Assembly: GCA_958296125.1 (NCBI GenBank)
Contig: OY282444.1
Coordinates: 3,381,623 to 3,445,622, forward strand
DNA from: an uncultured Poribacteria bacterium
GTDB lineage: Bacteria > Poribacteria > WGA-4E > PCPOR2b
DNA: 64,000 bases
Direction of reading: 5' to 3'
Shown: piece after piece, positions 34,641 to 47,900 of the stretch
Layout: each line of letters begins with the position of its first letter
Numbering within the stretch: the first letter of the stretch is position 1
Program-made: the position numbers and the translations under genes
Notes under the pieces: model-generated
Databases searched by the model: none
The model's input: only the letters and a program-made list of their open reading frames with translations
What the model was told of the DNA's origin: nothing

Positions 34641-37600
34641 TTAATCCGCTGCCGGTTCATCAACCAAGAACTCAGGTTGATTTGAATCCGGATCAGATTG
34701 GAGATGTGCTTCCGTTTTGGGGAAAGAGCGAATCTTCCGGAATTTAGACACCCCTGTTCCTGCGGGGATAAGATGTCCCATAATGACATTTTCCTTCAGG
34801 CCAACGAGCCGATCTTGTTTACCGCTAACCGAAGCTTTCGTTAGCACATTGGTTGTCTGCTGGAACGAAGCAGCAGAGATGAAGCTTTCTGTGGACAGGG
34901 ATGCCTTCGTGATCCCCTGTAAGATTGATTCGGCTGTCGCAGGCTGCCCGCCATTTTCAATAACGCGGTCATTCTCTCGATTGAAAGTTACACGGTCTCT
35001 TTCTTCCTCTTCGAGAAATTCCGTATCCCCTGGATTCTCGATTCTTACCTTACCCAGCATCTGTCGCACAATGACTTCAATGTGCTTGTCGTTGATGCGC
35101 TCGCCCTGTGTTCTGTACACATCTTGGACTTCATTGACTAGGTAGTTTTGGACTGCGTCCTCTCCTTTCACTTCGAGGATATCGTGTGGGTTAATTGGTC
35201 CATCAGTCAACCGTTCCCCTGCCTCTACTATGTCATTATTCTGCACAATTAGGTGCTTGCCTTGTGGAATGCGATGGCTCTCCTCTACGTCTCCAGCCAC
35301 CACGCGCAGGATGCGTACACCACGGCTAGCCCTCTCTAATTCGACATATCCTTCAATCTTGGAGATGACAGCGGTGTCCTTCGGGCGCCGTGCCTCAAAA
35401 AGCTCCGTGACCCGTGGCAACCCTGTCACAATGTCTCGACTTTGCCCTTTTTCACGCGGCAGCCTCGCCAAAACCGCTCCCTGTTTCACCTGCTCCTCAT
35501 CCGTCACCGAAAGGTGTGCCCCTGTCGGCATCTGATAGCTAATCAGGACTTCCCCGGCCTCATCATGGATCTCAATTTGTGGTTGATCTTCGCCTCTGTG
35601 TTCGATAATGACCCGCTCTGCTAAACCGGTGGCTTTGTCCTCACGCATCGTTTTGCCTTCAACAATATTCCTGAACACAACGTGTCCGGCATGTTCCGTC
35701 AGAATCGGTACTTGATACGGATCCCACTCAAGCAGCAGCGTTGATTGTTCGCCATTTTGGGAATCCTCTTTAGTCACAGCTTGCTCATCTTCGACGTATA
35801 ACCGTGCGCCGACATCAGCAGTATGCCGCTCCACCGTATATCCATTCTCATCAACAATCCGGATTTGTGCATTTCGGGAAACGACAACCTTTTCCATTTC
35901 TGTATTCGGTTGTCGATTCTCTGCCACCGAATCCGTTTCAACCGGGCGTTCAATAAATCTGACATTGTGATATTGAACCGTCCCATTATGCCGCGCCTTA
36001 ATCTGCGATTGGGACCTACCACCACTGGCGGTGCCGCCCGTGTGGAACGTCCGCATCGTCAACTGTGTCCCCGGCTCCCCAATCGATTGCGCTGCGATAA
36101 TACCGATTGCCTCACCAACATCTACCAGATGGCCACTTGTCAAATCGGTGCCGTAACATTTTGCACACGCACCGTCCCGTACTTCGCACGTTAACACAGA
36201 CCGCACGCGGACTTCAGGGATACCCACTGCCTCGATTTTCTCTGCGACTTGATGTGTAATCAACGCATCCTTTGGTACCAGCACCTCACCTGTGCTCGAG
36301 TCGATGATGTCGTCCGCCGCTGTGCGTCCGAAAATCCGCTCCGAGAGCGAAGTCTCCTCTTCTTCGTCTGTCGTCTTGGTAATACCACCGAGTGTTCCGC
36401 AGTCTACCCTTCTTACGATTACATCTTGTGCAACATCGACCAACTTCCGCGTCAGGTAACCGCTACTAGCGGTCTTAATCGCGGTATCGGCAAGCCCCTT
36501 GCGCGCACCGTGCGTCGAAATGAAGTATTCAAGCACTGACAACCCTTCGTGGAAGCAAGATTCAATTGGCCGCTCAATAATCTCTCCAGAAGGCTTTGCC
36601 ATCAACCCACGCAAGCCCGCCAGTTGGCGAATTGAATCCCGTTTGCTTCGAGAAATCGCGCCTGAGTCCACCATGATATGAACGGGATTGAATCCTTCAA
36701 CCTCATCATCACGTCCTTGTTCTAGCCCATCAAACAAGGCGTTTTCGATTTGTTCGATCCGTTGATGCCAAACATCAATCACTTTGTTGTAGCGCTCACC
36801 CTCGCTCATACCCATATCGCCTCGCCTGTAATCGGCTTCAATCTGTTCGACCTGCTTCCACGCTTCCCTAATCAATTCGGCCTTCTGGTGCGGGATGATC
36901 ATGTCCTGCATGGCAATAGAGAGCCCGCCTAGCGTTGCGTAATGAAAGCCAAGTCGCTTCAAGTCATCTATAAACTCTACAGTTTGGCGATTGCCCAATT
37001 CCTCAAAAGCGCGAGACACCAAGTTTGACAGATCGCGAGAACCTATTTCTTGGTTGAAAAATGGCAGCGTTTGTTGCGTCTTGGCATCGATGAACAACAA
37101 CTCATTAGGGACAGCTTGGTCAAAGATGACCCGCCCCACTGTTGTTTCAATCGGTTGGGCTGCTCCATCAAAGTAGAGCTTTACCGGATCATGGAGTCCG
37201 AGGGCACCGCACTCGTGTGCAAGGATAATCTCTTGCTTATCTCGATAGACTCGCGGGGTTGGTACCTGACAGACTTCCTCCCACTTCTCCTCCGGGACCG
37301 CCTTTGTGAGGAAGCTGCAGCCCATTGCGACATCTCGGTTCGGCACCGCAATGGCTCCACCATGTGCAGGTTTGAGAAGGTTGCGCGTTGCCATCATCAG
37401 GAGTTTTGCCTCAACCTGTGCCTCAACGCTTAATGGAACATGGACTGCCATCTGATCGCCATCGAAATCCGCATTGAATGCCTCACACACAAGCGGATTG
37501 ACTCGAATTGCTTTTCCCTCCACAAGCACGGGTTGGAATGCTTGAATCCCGAGTCGATGTAGGGTTGGAGCACGATTCAGGAGCACCGGATGCTCGTCAA

Positions 37601-38912
37601 TCACCTCTTCCAACACCTCCCAGACCTCCGGCGAGACCTGCTCTGCCATATTTTTCGCCCGCTTGATAGTATAGGCATAGCCTTTCGCCTGCAGCTTATG
37701 AATGATGAACGGCTTAAACAACTCTAATGCCATCTTCTTTGGCAAACCACACTGGTGCAACTGGAGTTCTGGCCCAACCACGATGACCGTCCGCCCCGAA
37801 TAGTCCACACGCTTGCCGAGCAGGTTTTGACGAAAACGCCCCGGTTTTCCTTTGAGCATATCGGAAAGGGATTTCAGGGGACGATTGCCCGGACCTCGCA
37901 CTATGCGGCCATGACGACCATTGTCCAGCAAGGCATCTACCGCTTCTTGGAGCATCCGTTTCTCATTACGGATAATCACCTCTGGGGCCCGGAGTTCCAT
38001 CAGGCGTTTCAGACGATTATTCCGATTAATCACGCGTCGATACAAATCATTCAAATCGCTAGTGGCAAACCGCCCCCCGTCGAGAGCAACGAGCGGACGT
38101 AGGTCCGGCGGAATTACCGGAATCACCGTAAGAATCAACCAATCTGGCTGATTTCCAGACTGCTTAAAATCCATCATCAATTTCAGCCGCTTGGACAACT
38201 TCCGAGTTTTTTGCTTGCTTTTAGTCGCCTCAAGTTCTTCCTGCAGGGTTTCGATTTCTTGATCTAAATCAATCCGCTTCAACAGTTCTTGAATCGCATC
38301 GGCACCCATACCTGCACGGAAGCTGTCGGGAAACTCGGTTCGGTAGCGTGTGTACTCCTCTTCTGTCAAGAGTTGCTTTTCTTCAAGGTCACATGGAGCG
38401 TTGACCTCTAGCACAATAAACGATTCAAAATAGATAATGCGCTCAATGTCACGGAATGAGAGGTCTAAACACAACCCAATTCGTGAGGGCAGGCCCTTGA
38501 AAAACCAGATATGGGACACCGGTGCGGCTAAATCAATATACCCCATCCGATCACGGCGTACCTTTTGCTGAGTGACTTCAACACCGCATCGGTCACATAT
38601 TACTCCTTTATGTTTAATCCGTTTGTACTTACCGCATCCACACTCCCAGTCTTTTTGTGGCCCAAAAATCGCCTCACAGAACAAGCCATCTCGTTCGGGA
38701 CGAAATGTGCGATAGTTAATCGTTTCAGGTTTCCGGACTTCGCCGCATGTGCAGTTACCTGTTGAGCACCCACTGGTCCGATTCTGATCGCGGCACGCTG
38801 TCCTTTTTGACCATTCCTTAATGTCTTCTGACGAAGCAATCCGGATTGAGATCGCATCAAAATTGTTCGGAGTTCCCGACTGTGTTGTTCGTTCTTGGAT
38901 TGGATTTGACAT
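34641..38912 (-). CDS. rpoC: RNA polymerase beta' subunit
   Basis: 1423 residues from ATG 38912 (GGGAGA upstream); an extended frame to 38933 would overlap the rpoB stop. It forms the clamp and active site of RNA polymerase. N-terminal zinc site [20 protein letters not shown]; the Mg-binding [12 protein letters not shown] near residue 478; the second zinc cluster around [16 protein letters not shown]; the [22 protein letters not shown] trigger-loop region. The C-terminal 200 residues are acidic and variable. It is 17 bp after rpoB, one transcription unit with promoter at 43458-43486. Confidence 0.97.
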   Translation of the reverse strand: MSNPIQERTTQSGTPNNFDAISIRIASSEDIKEWSKRTACRDQNRTSGCSTGNCTCGEVRKPETINYRTFRPERDGLFCEAIFGPQKDWECGCGKYKRIKHKGVICDRCGVEVTQQKVRRDRMGYIDLAAPVSHIWFFKGLPSRIGLCLDLSFRDIERIIYFESFIVLEVNAPCDLEEKQLLTEEEYTRYRTEFPDSFRAGMGADAIQELLKRIDLDQEIETLQEELEATKSKQKTRKLSKRLKLMMDFKQSGNQPDWLILTVIPVIPPDLRPLVALDGGRFATSDLNDLYRRVINRNNRLKRLMELRAPEVIIRNEKRMLQEAVDALLDNGRHGRIVRGPGNRPLKSLSDMLKGKPGRFRQNLLGKRVDYSGRTVIVVGPELQLHQCGLPKKMALELFKPFIIHKLQAKGYAYTIKRAKNMAEQVSPEVWEVLEEVIDEHPVLLNRAPTLHRLGIQAFQPVLVEGKAIRVNPLVCEAFNADFDGDQMAVHVPLSVEAQVEAKLLMMATRNLLKPAHGGAIAVPNRDVAMGCSFLTKAVPEEKWEEVCQVPTPRVYRDKQEIILAHECGALGLHDPVKLYFDGAAQPIETTVGRVIFDQAVPNELLFIDAKTQQTLPFFNQEIGSRDLSNLVSRAFEELGNRQTVEFIDDLKRLGFHYATLGGLSIAMQDMIIPHQKAELIREAWKQVEQIEADYRRGDMGMSEGERYNKVIDVWHQRIEQIENALFDGLEQGRDDEVEGFNPVHIMVDSGAISRSKRDSIRQLAGLRGLMAKPSGEIIERPIESCFHEGLSVLEYFISTHGARKGLADTAIKTASSGYLTRKLVDVAQDVIVRRVDCGTLGGITKTTDEEEETSLSERIFGRTAADDIIDSSTGEVLVPKDALITHQVAEKIEAVGIPEVRVRSVLTCEVRDGACAKCYGTDLTSGHLVDVGEAIGIIAAQSIGEPGTQLTMRTFHTGGTASGGRSQSQIKARHNGTVQYHNVRFIERPVETDSVAENRQPNTEMEKVVVSRNAQIRIVDENGYTVERHTADVGARLYVEDEQAVTKEDSQNGEQSTLLLEWDPYQVPILTEHAGHVVFRNIVEGKTMREDKATGLAERVIIEHRGEDQPQIEIHDEAGEVLISYQMPTGAHLSVTDEEQVKQGAVLARLPREKGQSRDIVTGLPRVTELFEARRPKDTAVISKIEGYVELERASRGVRILRVVAGDVEESHRIPQGKHLIVQNNDIVEAGERLTDGPINPHDILEVKGEDAVQNYLVNEVQDVYRTQGERINDKHIEVIVRQMLGKVRIENPGDTEFLEEEERDRVTFNRENDRVIENGGQPATAESILQGITKASLSTESFISAASFQQTTNVLTKASVSGKQDRLVGLKENVIMGHLIPAGTGVSKFRKIRSFPKTEAHLQSDPDSNQPEFLVDEPAAD

Positions 38913-38929
38913 GGCTGTTCTCCCTTTTA

Positions 38930-41900
38930 TCATACTTCAGGTTCTGACTCCCAATTCTCAGGGGCAAGGTCAAAAGTATCTGTGCTGTCAGTGTCAGGTG
39001 TTTGCTCTAGCTTTACATCCAGACAAAGGCTTTGTAATTCCTTCACAAGGACGTTAAATGATTCTGGAGTGCCCGGCGCGGGGGCATTGTCTCCTTTGAC
39101 AATTGCTTCGTAGATCTTGCTCCTTCCAACAACATCATCCGACTTAATTGTGAGCAATTCTTGAAGGGTATACGCAGCACCGTAGGCTTCCAGAGCCCAG
39201 ACCTCCATTTCACCGAGGCGTTGACCCCCTTGTTGTGCCTTGCCACCGAGTGGCTGCTGAGTCACCAATGAATAGGGCCCCGTGCTACGGGCGTGAATTT
39301 TATCATCCACCAAGTGATTAAGCTTGAGAATGTAAGTATATCCAACAGTAACTTCTTGGGCAAAGGGCTCCCCGGTTCGGCCATCGTACAACTTCGCTTT
39401 CCCGTGTTCTGGCAGACCAGACTTTCGTAAGAGTTCCCGAATCTCCGGCTCCTTTGCACCATCGAAGACCGGCGTGACAATGTATAAGCCAAGTTCCTTT
39501 GCCGCCCTACCCAAATGCGTCTCTAGAATCTGGCCCGCATTCATGCGGCCGGGAACTCCCAACGGATTCATGATGATCTGGACCGGCGTACCGTCTTCCA
39601 GATAGGGCATATCCTCTTGTGGGAGAATCTTGGAAACGACACCCTTGTTGCCGTGTCTGCCGGACATTTTGTCGCCAACAGAGATATTTCGGCGGGTCCC
39701 CACATAGACCTTCACCAGTTTGAGAACGCCTGGCTTCAACTCATCTCCTTTGCGAATTTTATCAATCTGTGCTTCCTTTTCCTCCGTCAGGGCATCAATA
39801 CGCCCTTGTGCCAGTTGTCGAATGCGTTGGATGAGCTCCATCGCATCAGCATCCGTAACATGGAACTGTTCCAACGGAACGTCGGCATCCAGCAACTCTT
39901 CCGTGACAATATCTCCCCGCCGGGCAAGGAGATTCATGCCGTCAGAGATACTGCTAGCGAGTGTTTTATCGGTCAGTGCCTTGCGAATCTCGGCGTTCTT
40001 GCGCTGGTTGATCAACGTACATTTCGCCAGCCACTCCTTGTCCACCTCTTTCATTTTGGCAGTCTCCCGTAGTTCCGTTTGACGGTCGCGTTCGCGCTCT
40101 TTCCGAGAGAAGACCTTGACATCAACCACAACACCTTCCGTGCCCGGCTTGACATACTTGGAAGCATCCCGCACTTCGCCAACCTTCTCACCAAAGATTG
40201 CGCGCAGCAGTTTTTCTTCGGGCCCGAGGTCACTCTCTCCCTTCGGTGTCACCTTGCCGACCAGAATGCTACCCGGGCGGACAATCGAACCGACGCGAAT
40301 AATACCCTCTTCATCCAATTGCGCTAAAGCCTCCTCAGAAACATTCGGAATGTCTCGAGTAATCTCTTCGCGGCCCATCTTTGTATCACGCGCTTCCACT
40401 TCAAACTCGTCAATGTGGATGGAGGTGTAAGTATCGTCAGTGATGAGCGACTCGCTGAGGAGGATGGCATCCTCGTAATTATATCCTTCCCAAGACATGA
40501 ATGCGATTAAGACATTGCTGCCAAGGGCAAGTTCTCCATTTTCGGTTGACGTTCCATCGGCAATCACCTGACCCGTTTTTATCTCTTCTCCGACATTTAC
40601 ACATGGACGTTGGTGGAGACTGGTGCCGCTGTTCGAGCGCGTGAAGGTCGTCAAGCGGTAAACATCGTAGCCCATTTCGCTGAACGACTGCTCCCCACCA
40701 GCAATCCGGAAGGCATCATCTGTGCGAATAATGATTTCAGAGGCAGAAATGCTCTCCACAACGCCATCTCGCTTTGCCAGCACAACCGCCCCGGAATCGC
40801 GAGCGGCTTTATATTCCATGCCAGTCCCAATCAGTGGGGCTTCCGGACGGATGAGCGGCACCGCTTGTCTCTGCATGTTGCTCCCCATCAACGCACGGTT
40901 CGCATCGTTGTGCTCAAGAAAGGGAATGAGTGCGGCAGAAACACCAACGATTTGCTTCGGGGAAACATCAATATAATCGATTTCTGGCGCAGACTTCTGG
41001 GGAAAATCGTCCTTGTGCCGCGTCACCATCTGATCGGGTGCCATCGTTCCGTCTTCATCAAGGACCGCATGGGCCTGCGCGATCGTGAACGTATCTTCCT
41101 TATCCGCAGCCAAGTAATCAATCTGATCGGTTGCTTTGCCATTAGACACTTTGCGATAAGGTGTTTCCATAAAGCCATAGGCGTTGACCCGTGCGTAGGT
41201 GCTTAAGGAAACAATTAATCCCACCGAGGGACCTTCAGGTGTCTCAATGGGACAGACCCGTCCATAGTGGGTGCGATGCACATCTCGGACATCAAAGGTC
41301 GCACGTTCCCGATGCAGTCCGCCAGGTCCCAACGCACTCAAGCGGCGTTTATGGGTTAACTCGTCTAGCGGATTGGCTTGCTGCATGAATTGGGAGAGCT
41401 GGCTCGAACCGAAGAAGTCTTTAATCGCAGCGGTCAACGGTTTAGGGTTAATCAGGTCGGCAGGGGTTATATTCTCCAAGTCTTGAACCGTCAACCGTTC
41501 TCGAGTTACACGAGTTACCCGCAGCATCCCCATCCGCACCTGGTTCTCCAACAGTTCCCCGACCGCTCGAACTCGACGATTGCCAAGGTGGTCGATATCG
41601 TCCCTCTCCCCTTTTCCATTCTGCACCTGTATCAGGTATTGAAGGACCGCGGCGATGTCCGCCCCACGTAGCACCCGAACCTGCTCATCGACTACCTCGC
41701 CTCCGTTCCGATACAGGGAGAGATTGCCCAGTTTTCTATTGAGCTTGTACCGCCCTACCGCTGCGAGATCGTAACGCACTGGATCGAAAAATAGCTTCTC
41801 AAATCGGTTGTATGCACTCTCGATTGTAGGCGGGTCGCCCGGTTGCAGCTTACGAAAAATATCCACCACTGCAAGGTCTTGGATACTACCGCGATAGACG

Positions 41901-43378
41901 TTGAAGGTATCCCCTACTTTCTCGATGGTGAAGTTATCTCTACTGTTCTTGTTGGCTAGACACCAGCGGCGACCTTCTATTTTTACCTGCACAGTTGCGG
42001 AAGGGGACAGAGAGGTGCCATTTTCCTTAAACTTTCGGAGCCATGTGCCTGACACTGGCGCATCATCCGTCAAATCGCCTTCGAGGGTTGACGGTACTTG
42101 AAAAATTAGCCGCAGCTTGTACTCCGATTGGAAGTCACGCTTGAGCGTATTCCGCAGGAAACGGATATCTTCTGCATCATCTGCGTCTAAAACCTCAACT
42201 TCGCCGACACCTGCCTCAAGCAAATCCGCAATATGTTCTTCTGTCAATTCTGTATTTGCTTCAAGCACATCTTTAGTAACAAGACGTTTGTATTCGATAG
42301 GAGCAGCCGTCGCCTGACCAATTGGAGAGTCACTCAGACTGACCCGATCCACCCCCAAAACTTCAACTTCGCTGATATTTGCCTCAAGCAAATCCGAAAT
42401 CTGTTCCGCTGTCAATTTCGTATTCGCTTCAAGCGAGACATCTCCAGTAACAGGGTGCTTGTATTCGATAGGAGCAGCCGTCGCCTGACCAATTGGAGAG
42501 TCACTCAGACTGACCCGATCCACCTCCAAAACTTCAACTTCGCTGATATTTGCCTCAAGCAAATCCCCAATCTGTTCTTCTGTCAATTCTGTATTTGCTT
42601 CAAGCGAGATATCTTCAGTGACAGAATGTTCAACAGGAGCAGCTATCACCCGGTCAATAAGGGAGTCATCGAGCTTGACCCGCTCCGTTTTAGCGTACAG
42701 CTTGAGGATGGTTTCATCTGTTTCCCAACCGAGTGCCCGGAGCAAAACGGTTACGAGCATTTTTTTTCGCCGATCGAGCCGGACGTAAATCAGGTCTTTG
42801 ATGTCGTACTCAAACTCAATCCACGCCCCTCGATACGGAATAATTTGTGCAGCGTTGAGCTTCTGCCCACTAGTGTGGGTCGTTTCCTTAAATATTGCGC
42901 CGGGCGATCGCTGTAATTGGCTGACAATTACCCGTTCAGATCCATTGATAATGAAAGTGCCGTTTTCCGTCATGAGCGGGATTTCGCCCATATAGACTTC
43001 GTTTTCTTTTATGTCAATCAGCTGATTTTCACCGGTGTCCTCATCTTTGCTTCTGAGAACCAATCGGACGCAAACCTTCACCGGCAGGGCATAACTGAAT
43101 CCGCGGGATTGGCATTCGTTAATATCGTACTTCGGGACACCGAGCGAATAACTAACGAACTGAAGTTCGGAAGTTTCGCTGAAGTCAGGGATCGGAAAGA
43201 TTTCGTTGAAAACGGACTGTAGACCTTTATCTTTACGCTCTTCCGGGGGGATACTTCGTTGAAGAAATTCTTCGTAGGATGATTTTTGAACCTCAATGAG
43301 ATCCGGGAGATCCATAATCTCCGGAATTTTTGCAAAAGACAATCGTTCACGTTTGCCATATTTGACGGGGTAGGGCAT
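38930..43378 (-). CDS. rpoB: RNA polymerase beta subunit with triplicated module
   Basis: 1482 residues from ATG 43378 (AGGTGA site). Catalytic and conserved regions include [27 protein letters not shown] (rifampicin region), [12 protein letters not shown], and the C-terminal [21 protein letters not shown]. It is about 140 residues longer than the E. coli protein. The extra length lies mainly in residues 234-401, where one module of about 56 residues occurs three times in tandem (42176-42679). Unlike in most bacteria, no ribosomal protein genes rplKAJL stand upstream; the neighbour is the divergent queG. Confidence 0.97.
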   Translation of the reverse strand: MPYPVKYGKRERLSFAKIPEIMDLPDLIEVQKSSYEEFLQRSIPPEERKDKGLQSVFNEIFPIPDFSETSELQFVSYSLGVPKYDINECQSRGFSYALPVKVCVRLVLRSKDEDTGENQLIDIKENEVYMGEIPLMTENGTFIINGSERVIVSQLQRSPGAIFKETTHTSGQKLNAAQIIPYRGAWIEFEYDIKDLIYVRLDRRKKMLVTVLLRALGWETDETILKLYAKTERVKLDDSLIDRVIAAPVEHSVTEDISLEANTELTEEQIGDLLEANISEVEVLEVDRVSLSDSPIGQATAAPIEYKHPVTGDVSLEANTKLTAEQISDLLEANISEVEVLGVDRVSLSDSPIGQATAAPIEYKRLVTKDVLEANTELTEEHIADLLEAGVGEVEVLDADDAEDIRFLRNTLKRDFQSEYKLRLIFQVPSTLEGDLTDDAPVSGTWLRKFKENGTSLSPSATVQVKIEGRRWCLANKNSRDNFTIEKVGDTFNVYRGSIQDLAVVDIFRKLQPGDPPTIESAYNRFEKLFFDPVRYDLAAVGRYKLNRKLGNLSLYRNGGEVVDEQVRVLRGADIAAVLQYLIQVQNGKGERDDIDHLGNRRVRAVGELLENQVRMGMLRVTRVTRERLTVQDLENITPADLINPKPLTAAIKDFFGSSQLSQFMQQANPLDELTHKRRLSALGPGGLHRERATFDVRDVHRTHYGRVCPIETPEGPSVGLIVSLSTYARVNAYGFMETPYRKVSNGKATDQIDYLAADKEDTFTIAQAHAVLDEDGTMAPDQMVTRHKDDFPQKSAPEIDYIDVSPKQIVGVSAALIPFLEHNDANRALMGSNMQRQAVPLIRPEAPLIGTGMEYKAARDSGAVVLAKRDGVVESISASEIIIRTDDAFRIAGGEQSFSEMGYDVYRLTTFTRSNSGTSLHQRPCVNVGEEIKTGQVIADGTSTENGELALGSNVLIAFMSWEGYNYEDAILLSESLITDDTYTSIHIDEFEVEARDTKMGREEITRDIPNVSEEALAQLDEEGIIRVGSIVRPGSILVGKVTPKGESDLGPEEKLLRAIFGEKVGEVRDASKYVKPGTEGVVVDVKVFSRKERERDRQTELRETAKMKEVDKEWLAKCTLINQRKNAEIRKALTDKTLASSISDGMNLLARRGDIVTEELLDADVPLEQFHVTDADAMELIQRIRQLAQGRIDALTEEKEAQIDKIRKGDELKPGVLKLVKVYVGTRRNISVGDKMSGRHGNKGVVSKILPQEDMPYLEDGTPVQIIMNPLGVPGRMNAGQILETHLGRAAKELGLYIVTPVFDGAKEPEIRELLRKSGLPEHGKAKLYDGRTGEPFAQEVTVGYTYILKLNHLVDDKIHARSTGPYSLVTQQPLGGKAQQGGQRLGEMEVWALEAYGAAYTLQELLTIKSDDVVGRSKIYEAIVKGDNAPAPGTPESFNVLVKELQSLCLDVKLEQTPDTDSTDTFDLAPENWESEPEV
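42176..42679 (-). repeat. threefold tandem module inside rpoB
   Basis: Residues 234-288, 289-345 and 346-401. Shared pattern: D-S-x-I...A-A-P-x-E...V-T-x-D...L-E-A-N-T-x-L-T-x-E-x-I-x-D-L-L-E-A...E-V-E-V-L. DNA periods are 171 bp and 168 bp. Units 2 and 3 share long identical DNA stretches, so duplication is fairly recent or homogenised. E. coli RpoB has a single related ANMELSLDLLAKL segment here. Confidence 0.9.
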
Positions 43379-43457
43379 ACTTTCACCTGACCTTGAGATT
43401 GGGGGTAGGGGATAAGGGCATTTCTGAATCCTGTTTCTGAAACAAGCCTAACGCACT

Positions 43458-43486
43458 ATTATATAATAATAATTATTTCGTGTCAA
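43458..43486 (-). promoter_or_regulatory. consensus sigma70 promoter of rpoBC
   Basis: Read on the minus strand: TTGACA, exactly 17 bp, TATAAT, a perfect match to both consensus boxes; predicted start near 43451, about 73 nt before the rpoB ATG. Confidence 0.85.
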
Positions 43487-43527
43487 GGAAAATTTTACAC
43501 ATATTTCATTTTTACCGAACAATTCCT

Positions 43528-43556
43528 TTGACTTCAGAAAGAATGGCTGCTACGAT
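43528..43556 (+). promoter_or_regulatory. promoter of queG
   Basis: TTGACT, 17 bp, TACGAT on the plus strand, divergent from the rpoBC promoter, 91 bp before queG. Confidence 0.5.
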
Positions 43557-43647
43557 AACAGCAAGCTTTTCATGAAACCCTCTTTTATGTTAAATGTTAA
43601 ATTATGTTGTTGCGCTGATAGCGGCTTGCTAACCCCTTGACAAAAGT

Positions 43648-44784
43648 ATGAATCTGACAGCACAGATTAAGGTTCAGGCACAAAAACTTGGTTTTGAATT
43701 AGTTGGCATCATCCCCGTTGAACCGAGCCAGACGATTGGTCGTTACGAACAGTGGTTGAAAGATGGTTATGCAGGGGGGATGGGTTACCTCGAAAGACAT
43801 TTGTCGCTGAAGCGCGATCCGCGCCAGATCCTCCCCGAAGCTCAATCGATCATCGCGTTGGCAATCAATTATTATACACTTGACCCACCTAAGTCACTTG
43901 CGGCGGATCCATCGCGCGGGCAGATTTCTCGATATGCGTGGGGGACGGATTACCACAGTCTTATCCGATCGAAATTAGATCAGTTGGCGACATTTATCCA
44001 AAAGACTGCTGAAGAAAAGATCAAAACCAGAGTTTATGTGGATACCGCCCCGGTCCTTGAACGTGAGTACGCTGAACGTGCGGGAATCGGGTGGAGTGCT
44101 AAAAACACAAATGTAATTAACTGGCGTGCAGGTTCTTGGTTTTTTCTGGGAGGTATCTTAGTCAGTATCAAGTTGGAGACAGATGCCTTGCCGCTCCGTG
44201 GAAGCTGCGGCACTTGCACCCGCTGCATTGAGGCATGTCCTACAGACGCAATTCTAGCACCAAATATCCTCGATTCCCGGCTGTGTATTTCCTACCTGAC
44301 TATTGAGTTGAAAGGGAGCATCCCACGCGAGCTCCGTCCGCAGATAGATAACCTAATCTTCGGTTGCGACATCTGTCAGGAAGTCTGTCCTTGGAATAGC
44401 AAGGCCACGCCGACAAAGGAACGTGGCTTTTATCCACGTGAGGGGAATTTCGCTCCCAAGTTGCTCTCACTGATTAACATGACGCAGGAGCAGTTCAGCA
44501 AACGCTTTAGAAACAGTCCAATCAAGCGAGCGAAACGAAGCGGTTTCCTCCGAAATGTTGCAGTTGCGCTCGGCAATTGGAAAGATCGCGCTGCGGTGCC
44601 CGCCCTCAAAAAGGCGTTGAATGATGACCAACCCTTAGTCCGCGGACACGCTGCATGGGCGTTGGGGCAGATTGGCGGTAGAGCCGCAGGAAAAGCATTA
44701 CAGGCGCGTTTAGACGTGGAAGAGCACACAGAAGTCATTACAGAGATTAAAAACGCACTGAATCAGAATCTTTCCAAGGATTGA
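43648..44784 (+). CDS. queG: epoxyqueuosine reductase
   Basis: 378 residues; ATG 43648 has no clear ribosome site. Last step of queuosine synthesis in tRNA: cobalamin- and Fe-S-dependent reduction of epoxyqueuosine. Two ferredoxin-type clusters, CGTCTRCIEACP and CDICQEVCPWN, are complete. The catalytic acid region YVDTAPVLEREYAERAG is intact. The C-terminus holds two HEAT-like repeats (AVPALKKALNDD, RGHAAWALGQIGG), as in full-length QueG. A terminator-like hairpin at 44834-44871 separates it from smc. It adds to nrdJ as a B12-dependent enzyme in this window. Confidence 0.95.
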   Translation: MNLTAQIKVQAQKLGFELVGIIPVEPSQTIGRYEQWLKDGYAGGMGYLERHLSLKRDPRQILPEAQSIIALAINYYTLDPPKSLAADPSRGQISRYAWGTDYHSLIRSKLDQLATFIQKTAEEKIKTRVYVDTAPVLEREYAERAGIGWSAKNTNVINWRAGSWFFLGGILVSIKLETDALPLRGSCGTCTRCIEACPTDAILAPNILDSRLCISYLTIELKGSIPRELRPQIDNLIFGCDICQEVCPWNSKATPTKERGFYPREGNFAPKLLSLINMTQEQFSKRFRNSPIKRAKRSGFLRNVAVALGNWKDRAAVPALKKALNDDQPLVRGHAAWALGQIGGRAAGKALQARLDVEEHTEVITEIKNALNQNLSKD

Positions 44785-44833
44785 GGAAGATAGTTGACAG
44801 GGGTGTACTCGATTGACCTGCAACGGATTTTTC

Positions 44834-44871
44834 TAACGTAAGACCGAAACCGTATCGGTTAACTTACGTTA
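44834..44871. terminator. two-part hairpin between queG and smc
   Basis: Outer 9-bp stem TAACGTAAG/CTTACGTTA and inner 5-bp stem ACCGA/TCGGT. No T-run follows; might end queG mRNA or modulate smc. Confidence 0.5.
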
Positions 44872-44916
44872 ATGAAAATGTAACTTGTGAGCTGCCCATC
44901 GAAGGAGGAATATCCG

Positions 44917-47900
44917 TTGCATATCAATGAAATTAAAATCAGTGGTTTCAAGAGCTTCGCCGAAGATGTGGAGTTAATGCTGGAGCCCGGGGTTACAACT
45001 ATTGTGGGACCAAACGGATGTGGTAAGAGCAATGTGTCAGACGCAATTCGTTGGGTCTTGGGCCAACAGAGTCCCCGCGCCCTGCGTTGTGCCAATATGC
45101 AAGATCTCCTTTTCAACGGCGGATCCAACTTTAAGCCAGCACAGCGGGCACAGGCTGCTCTCCATTTTACCAACATTGAGGGAAAACTTGCGATCGAATC
45201 TCCGGAGATTGCAGTTCGCCGTCAACTGACACGTAGCGGTGAAAGCGCATATTTCATCAACGATACCCCATGTTTGCTACGAGATATTACAGAGCTCTTT
45301 ATGGACACAGGGATTGGTGTCGATGCGTACTCTGTCATGGAACAGAGTAAGATTGATCTCATCCTCAATACTCGTCCCGAAGAGCGCCGCTTCCTTTTTG
45401 ATGAGGTTGCGGGCATCACTAAATACAAGCACCGCAAAAAAGCCGCAATTAAAAAGCTAGAAGAAACTGAGCAGAACCTTGTGCGGATTAACGACATCAT
45501 CCACGAATTGCAGCGTGAAACTGAATCGCTCAAGCGGCAAGCCGAACAAGCCGAACGTTATCAACAACTTCACGGTCAACTGAGAACCCTTGAACTAGAC
45601 CTCAATCGCCGGGAACATGACCGCTTTGCCAAAGAGTTAACTCAAACGCAACTCAGCTTGGATGAACTGATGCTTGCGGTGACAGCAGCCAATGAGCAGA
45701 TCGACTCCACTGAGCAGCAGATTGAGGATGCGACAGCGCGCCGATTCGAGTTAGATAACTTAATTCGTAATGGGCAAGGGGTTGTGAGCCAATTCGCACG
45801 CGAAATCGAACAGACAGAACGGCAAATCGCACTTTACAAGGAACGACAGTTAAATATTCAGCAGCAACGTCAACGGGCAATTCAGGCAATTGAATCATTG
45901 GAAAAACAGGGGGCGGAACTCGAAGCACAAAAGCAGGAACGGGAGCAGGAGCACAGACACGTTGACGTTTCGCTTCAGTTGGAGGAAAGCCGGCTGACCG
46001 CGCGGCGGCGAGTTTTGACCGAACTTACTACGCGGGTGACGGAAAGCGAAGATTCCGTAGAGACAACACAGGAAAAATTGCTTGAAACCACGAATCAAGT
46101 CTCACGACTAGAAACGCAACTCGCGTCGCTCAACAACAAACTGGAGTATTCAGCTGCCAACTTGGATCGAATTACCGAACGCTCAAACGCCTTAGGCACT
46201 GAACTGGAAGCGGAAAAAGCGAGTTATACAAAGGCACAACAACGTGAACAGCAGCTTAACGCTGACCTGATTCGCCTTGAAATGGACCGGCAGAAAGCTG
46301 AAGAAGAAATCCAACGCCACCAAGCGGAACTCCGCAAGCTAGAGTCTGAAATGCGCGGGATGCAGGATTCACTCGGTACCAGTGTGTCACGGTTTAAGTC
46401 ATTACGGGATTTGCAAGCCGCCCATGAAGGTTACTACACAGGTGTACGCGCGATTCTGAAAGTCCGCGAAACAGAGCCAAAACGCTTCAGTGGAATTTGT
46501 GGTGTCATCGCCGAACTCATCCGAACCGAACCGGACTACGAGTTAGCAGTTGAGATGGCATTGGGGAGCGCGATTCAAAACATCGTTACGGAAACCGCTG
46601 AAGACGCTCAATCCGGTATCGAGTTTCTCAAGCGGACAAAAGCCGGTCGAGTGACATTCTTGCCCTTGGATATTCTGCGGACTCGCCCATTCCGTGGTAA
46701 AGGCTTGCTGGATGAGACTGGTGTAATCGGCCTGGCATCCGAACTGCTATATTACGATCCGAAATATGAGGTAGCAGTTCAGCAACTCGTGGGGAGTACA
46801 GTCGTCGTCAAAGACCTTGATACAGCGATAAAACTGACACGGCGTTTCCGGCACAGTGCGCGCCTCGTTACGCTAGATGGAGAGTTAATCAACACTTCTG
46901 GCGCAGTTACGGGCGGACATAATAACCGTTCAACCAGTGGACTCCTAAGCCGCTCAAGGGAGCTAGAAGACCTACAAGAACGCATTAACCAACTGACAAG
47001 CCAACTTAACGAAAAGAATGCCAGAACCAAAAAACTCGCCGGCAAGTTAGCACAACTCCAGCAGACCCGTCAAACCCTCATTATAGAGGAACAAGCGCAC
47101 CAGATTGAGTATGCGAGTTTATCAAAGGTTTTGGAACAGGGACAGCGGCAAATCAGTCAGCTGGAAGGGCAGCTGAACGACGTAGAGAGGGAAGAGGTAA
47201 GTCTGCATCAGGAAACAGAAATAGCGAAAGCCGATCAGGACGCGCTCCAGTCCGAATTGGCGGACGCGGTCAAGACGCGCCGCACATTACAACGACGCAT
47301 CGAGCGGTTGTTAGAGCAGATTCGGAGCGAAAAGAATAAACGGGATGAAATCGCTGGCTCCTGCCAAGCACTTGAAATCGCCCTGGCAAGGAAACGGGAA
47401 AAATTGCAGAGCTTGAGCTCCGAGCTCCTGAACCTGCAAAAAAATCAGGCACAAATTCGCGACAGTATCGCGGAGCATCAGGCGGTTATCGATTCTGACG
47501 ACCGGACCCGCCAAGAACTCACTGCACAAATCAACGAAGCGCAACGTAAATTTCTCCAGATAGAGCAGGAAAAGTTCGAGGCTGAGGAAAATGTCAGACA
47601 GCTAGAGGCGGAACATACAGATTTAATCGAACAGATGGCAGCAGCGCAGAAGTTGATGCGAAAAGCCAGAAGGGAATTTGATAAGTATAATCGCCTACGA
47701 CACCACCTAGAGGTCACGACAACCCAGTTGCAGATGCAATTGAAGACAATCTCTGCCCGAATCCTAGATAAGTACCAAATTACAATCGATCAGATCGAGG
47801 TCGAGGATAATCCGGTTGATGACCTTAAGTTGATGGGACAGATTGACACGCTGAAAGTCGAGATTGAAGGGATGGGCTCTGTTAACCTTGTGGCGATTGA

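Noticed and set aside
42233-42916. Plus-strand 227-codon ORF with internal repeats inside rpoB
   Set aside because: Its repeats are the reverse reading of the rpoB module; no start signals.
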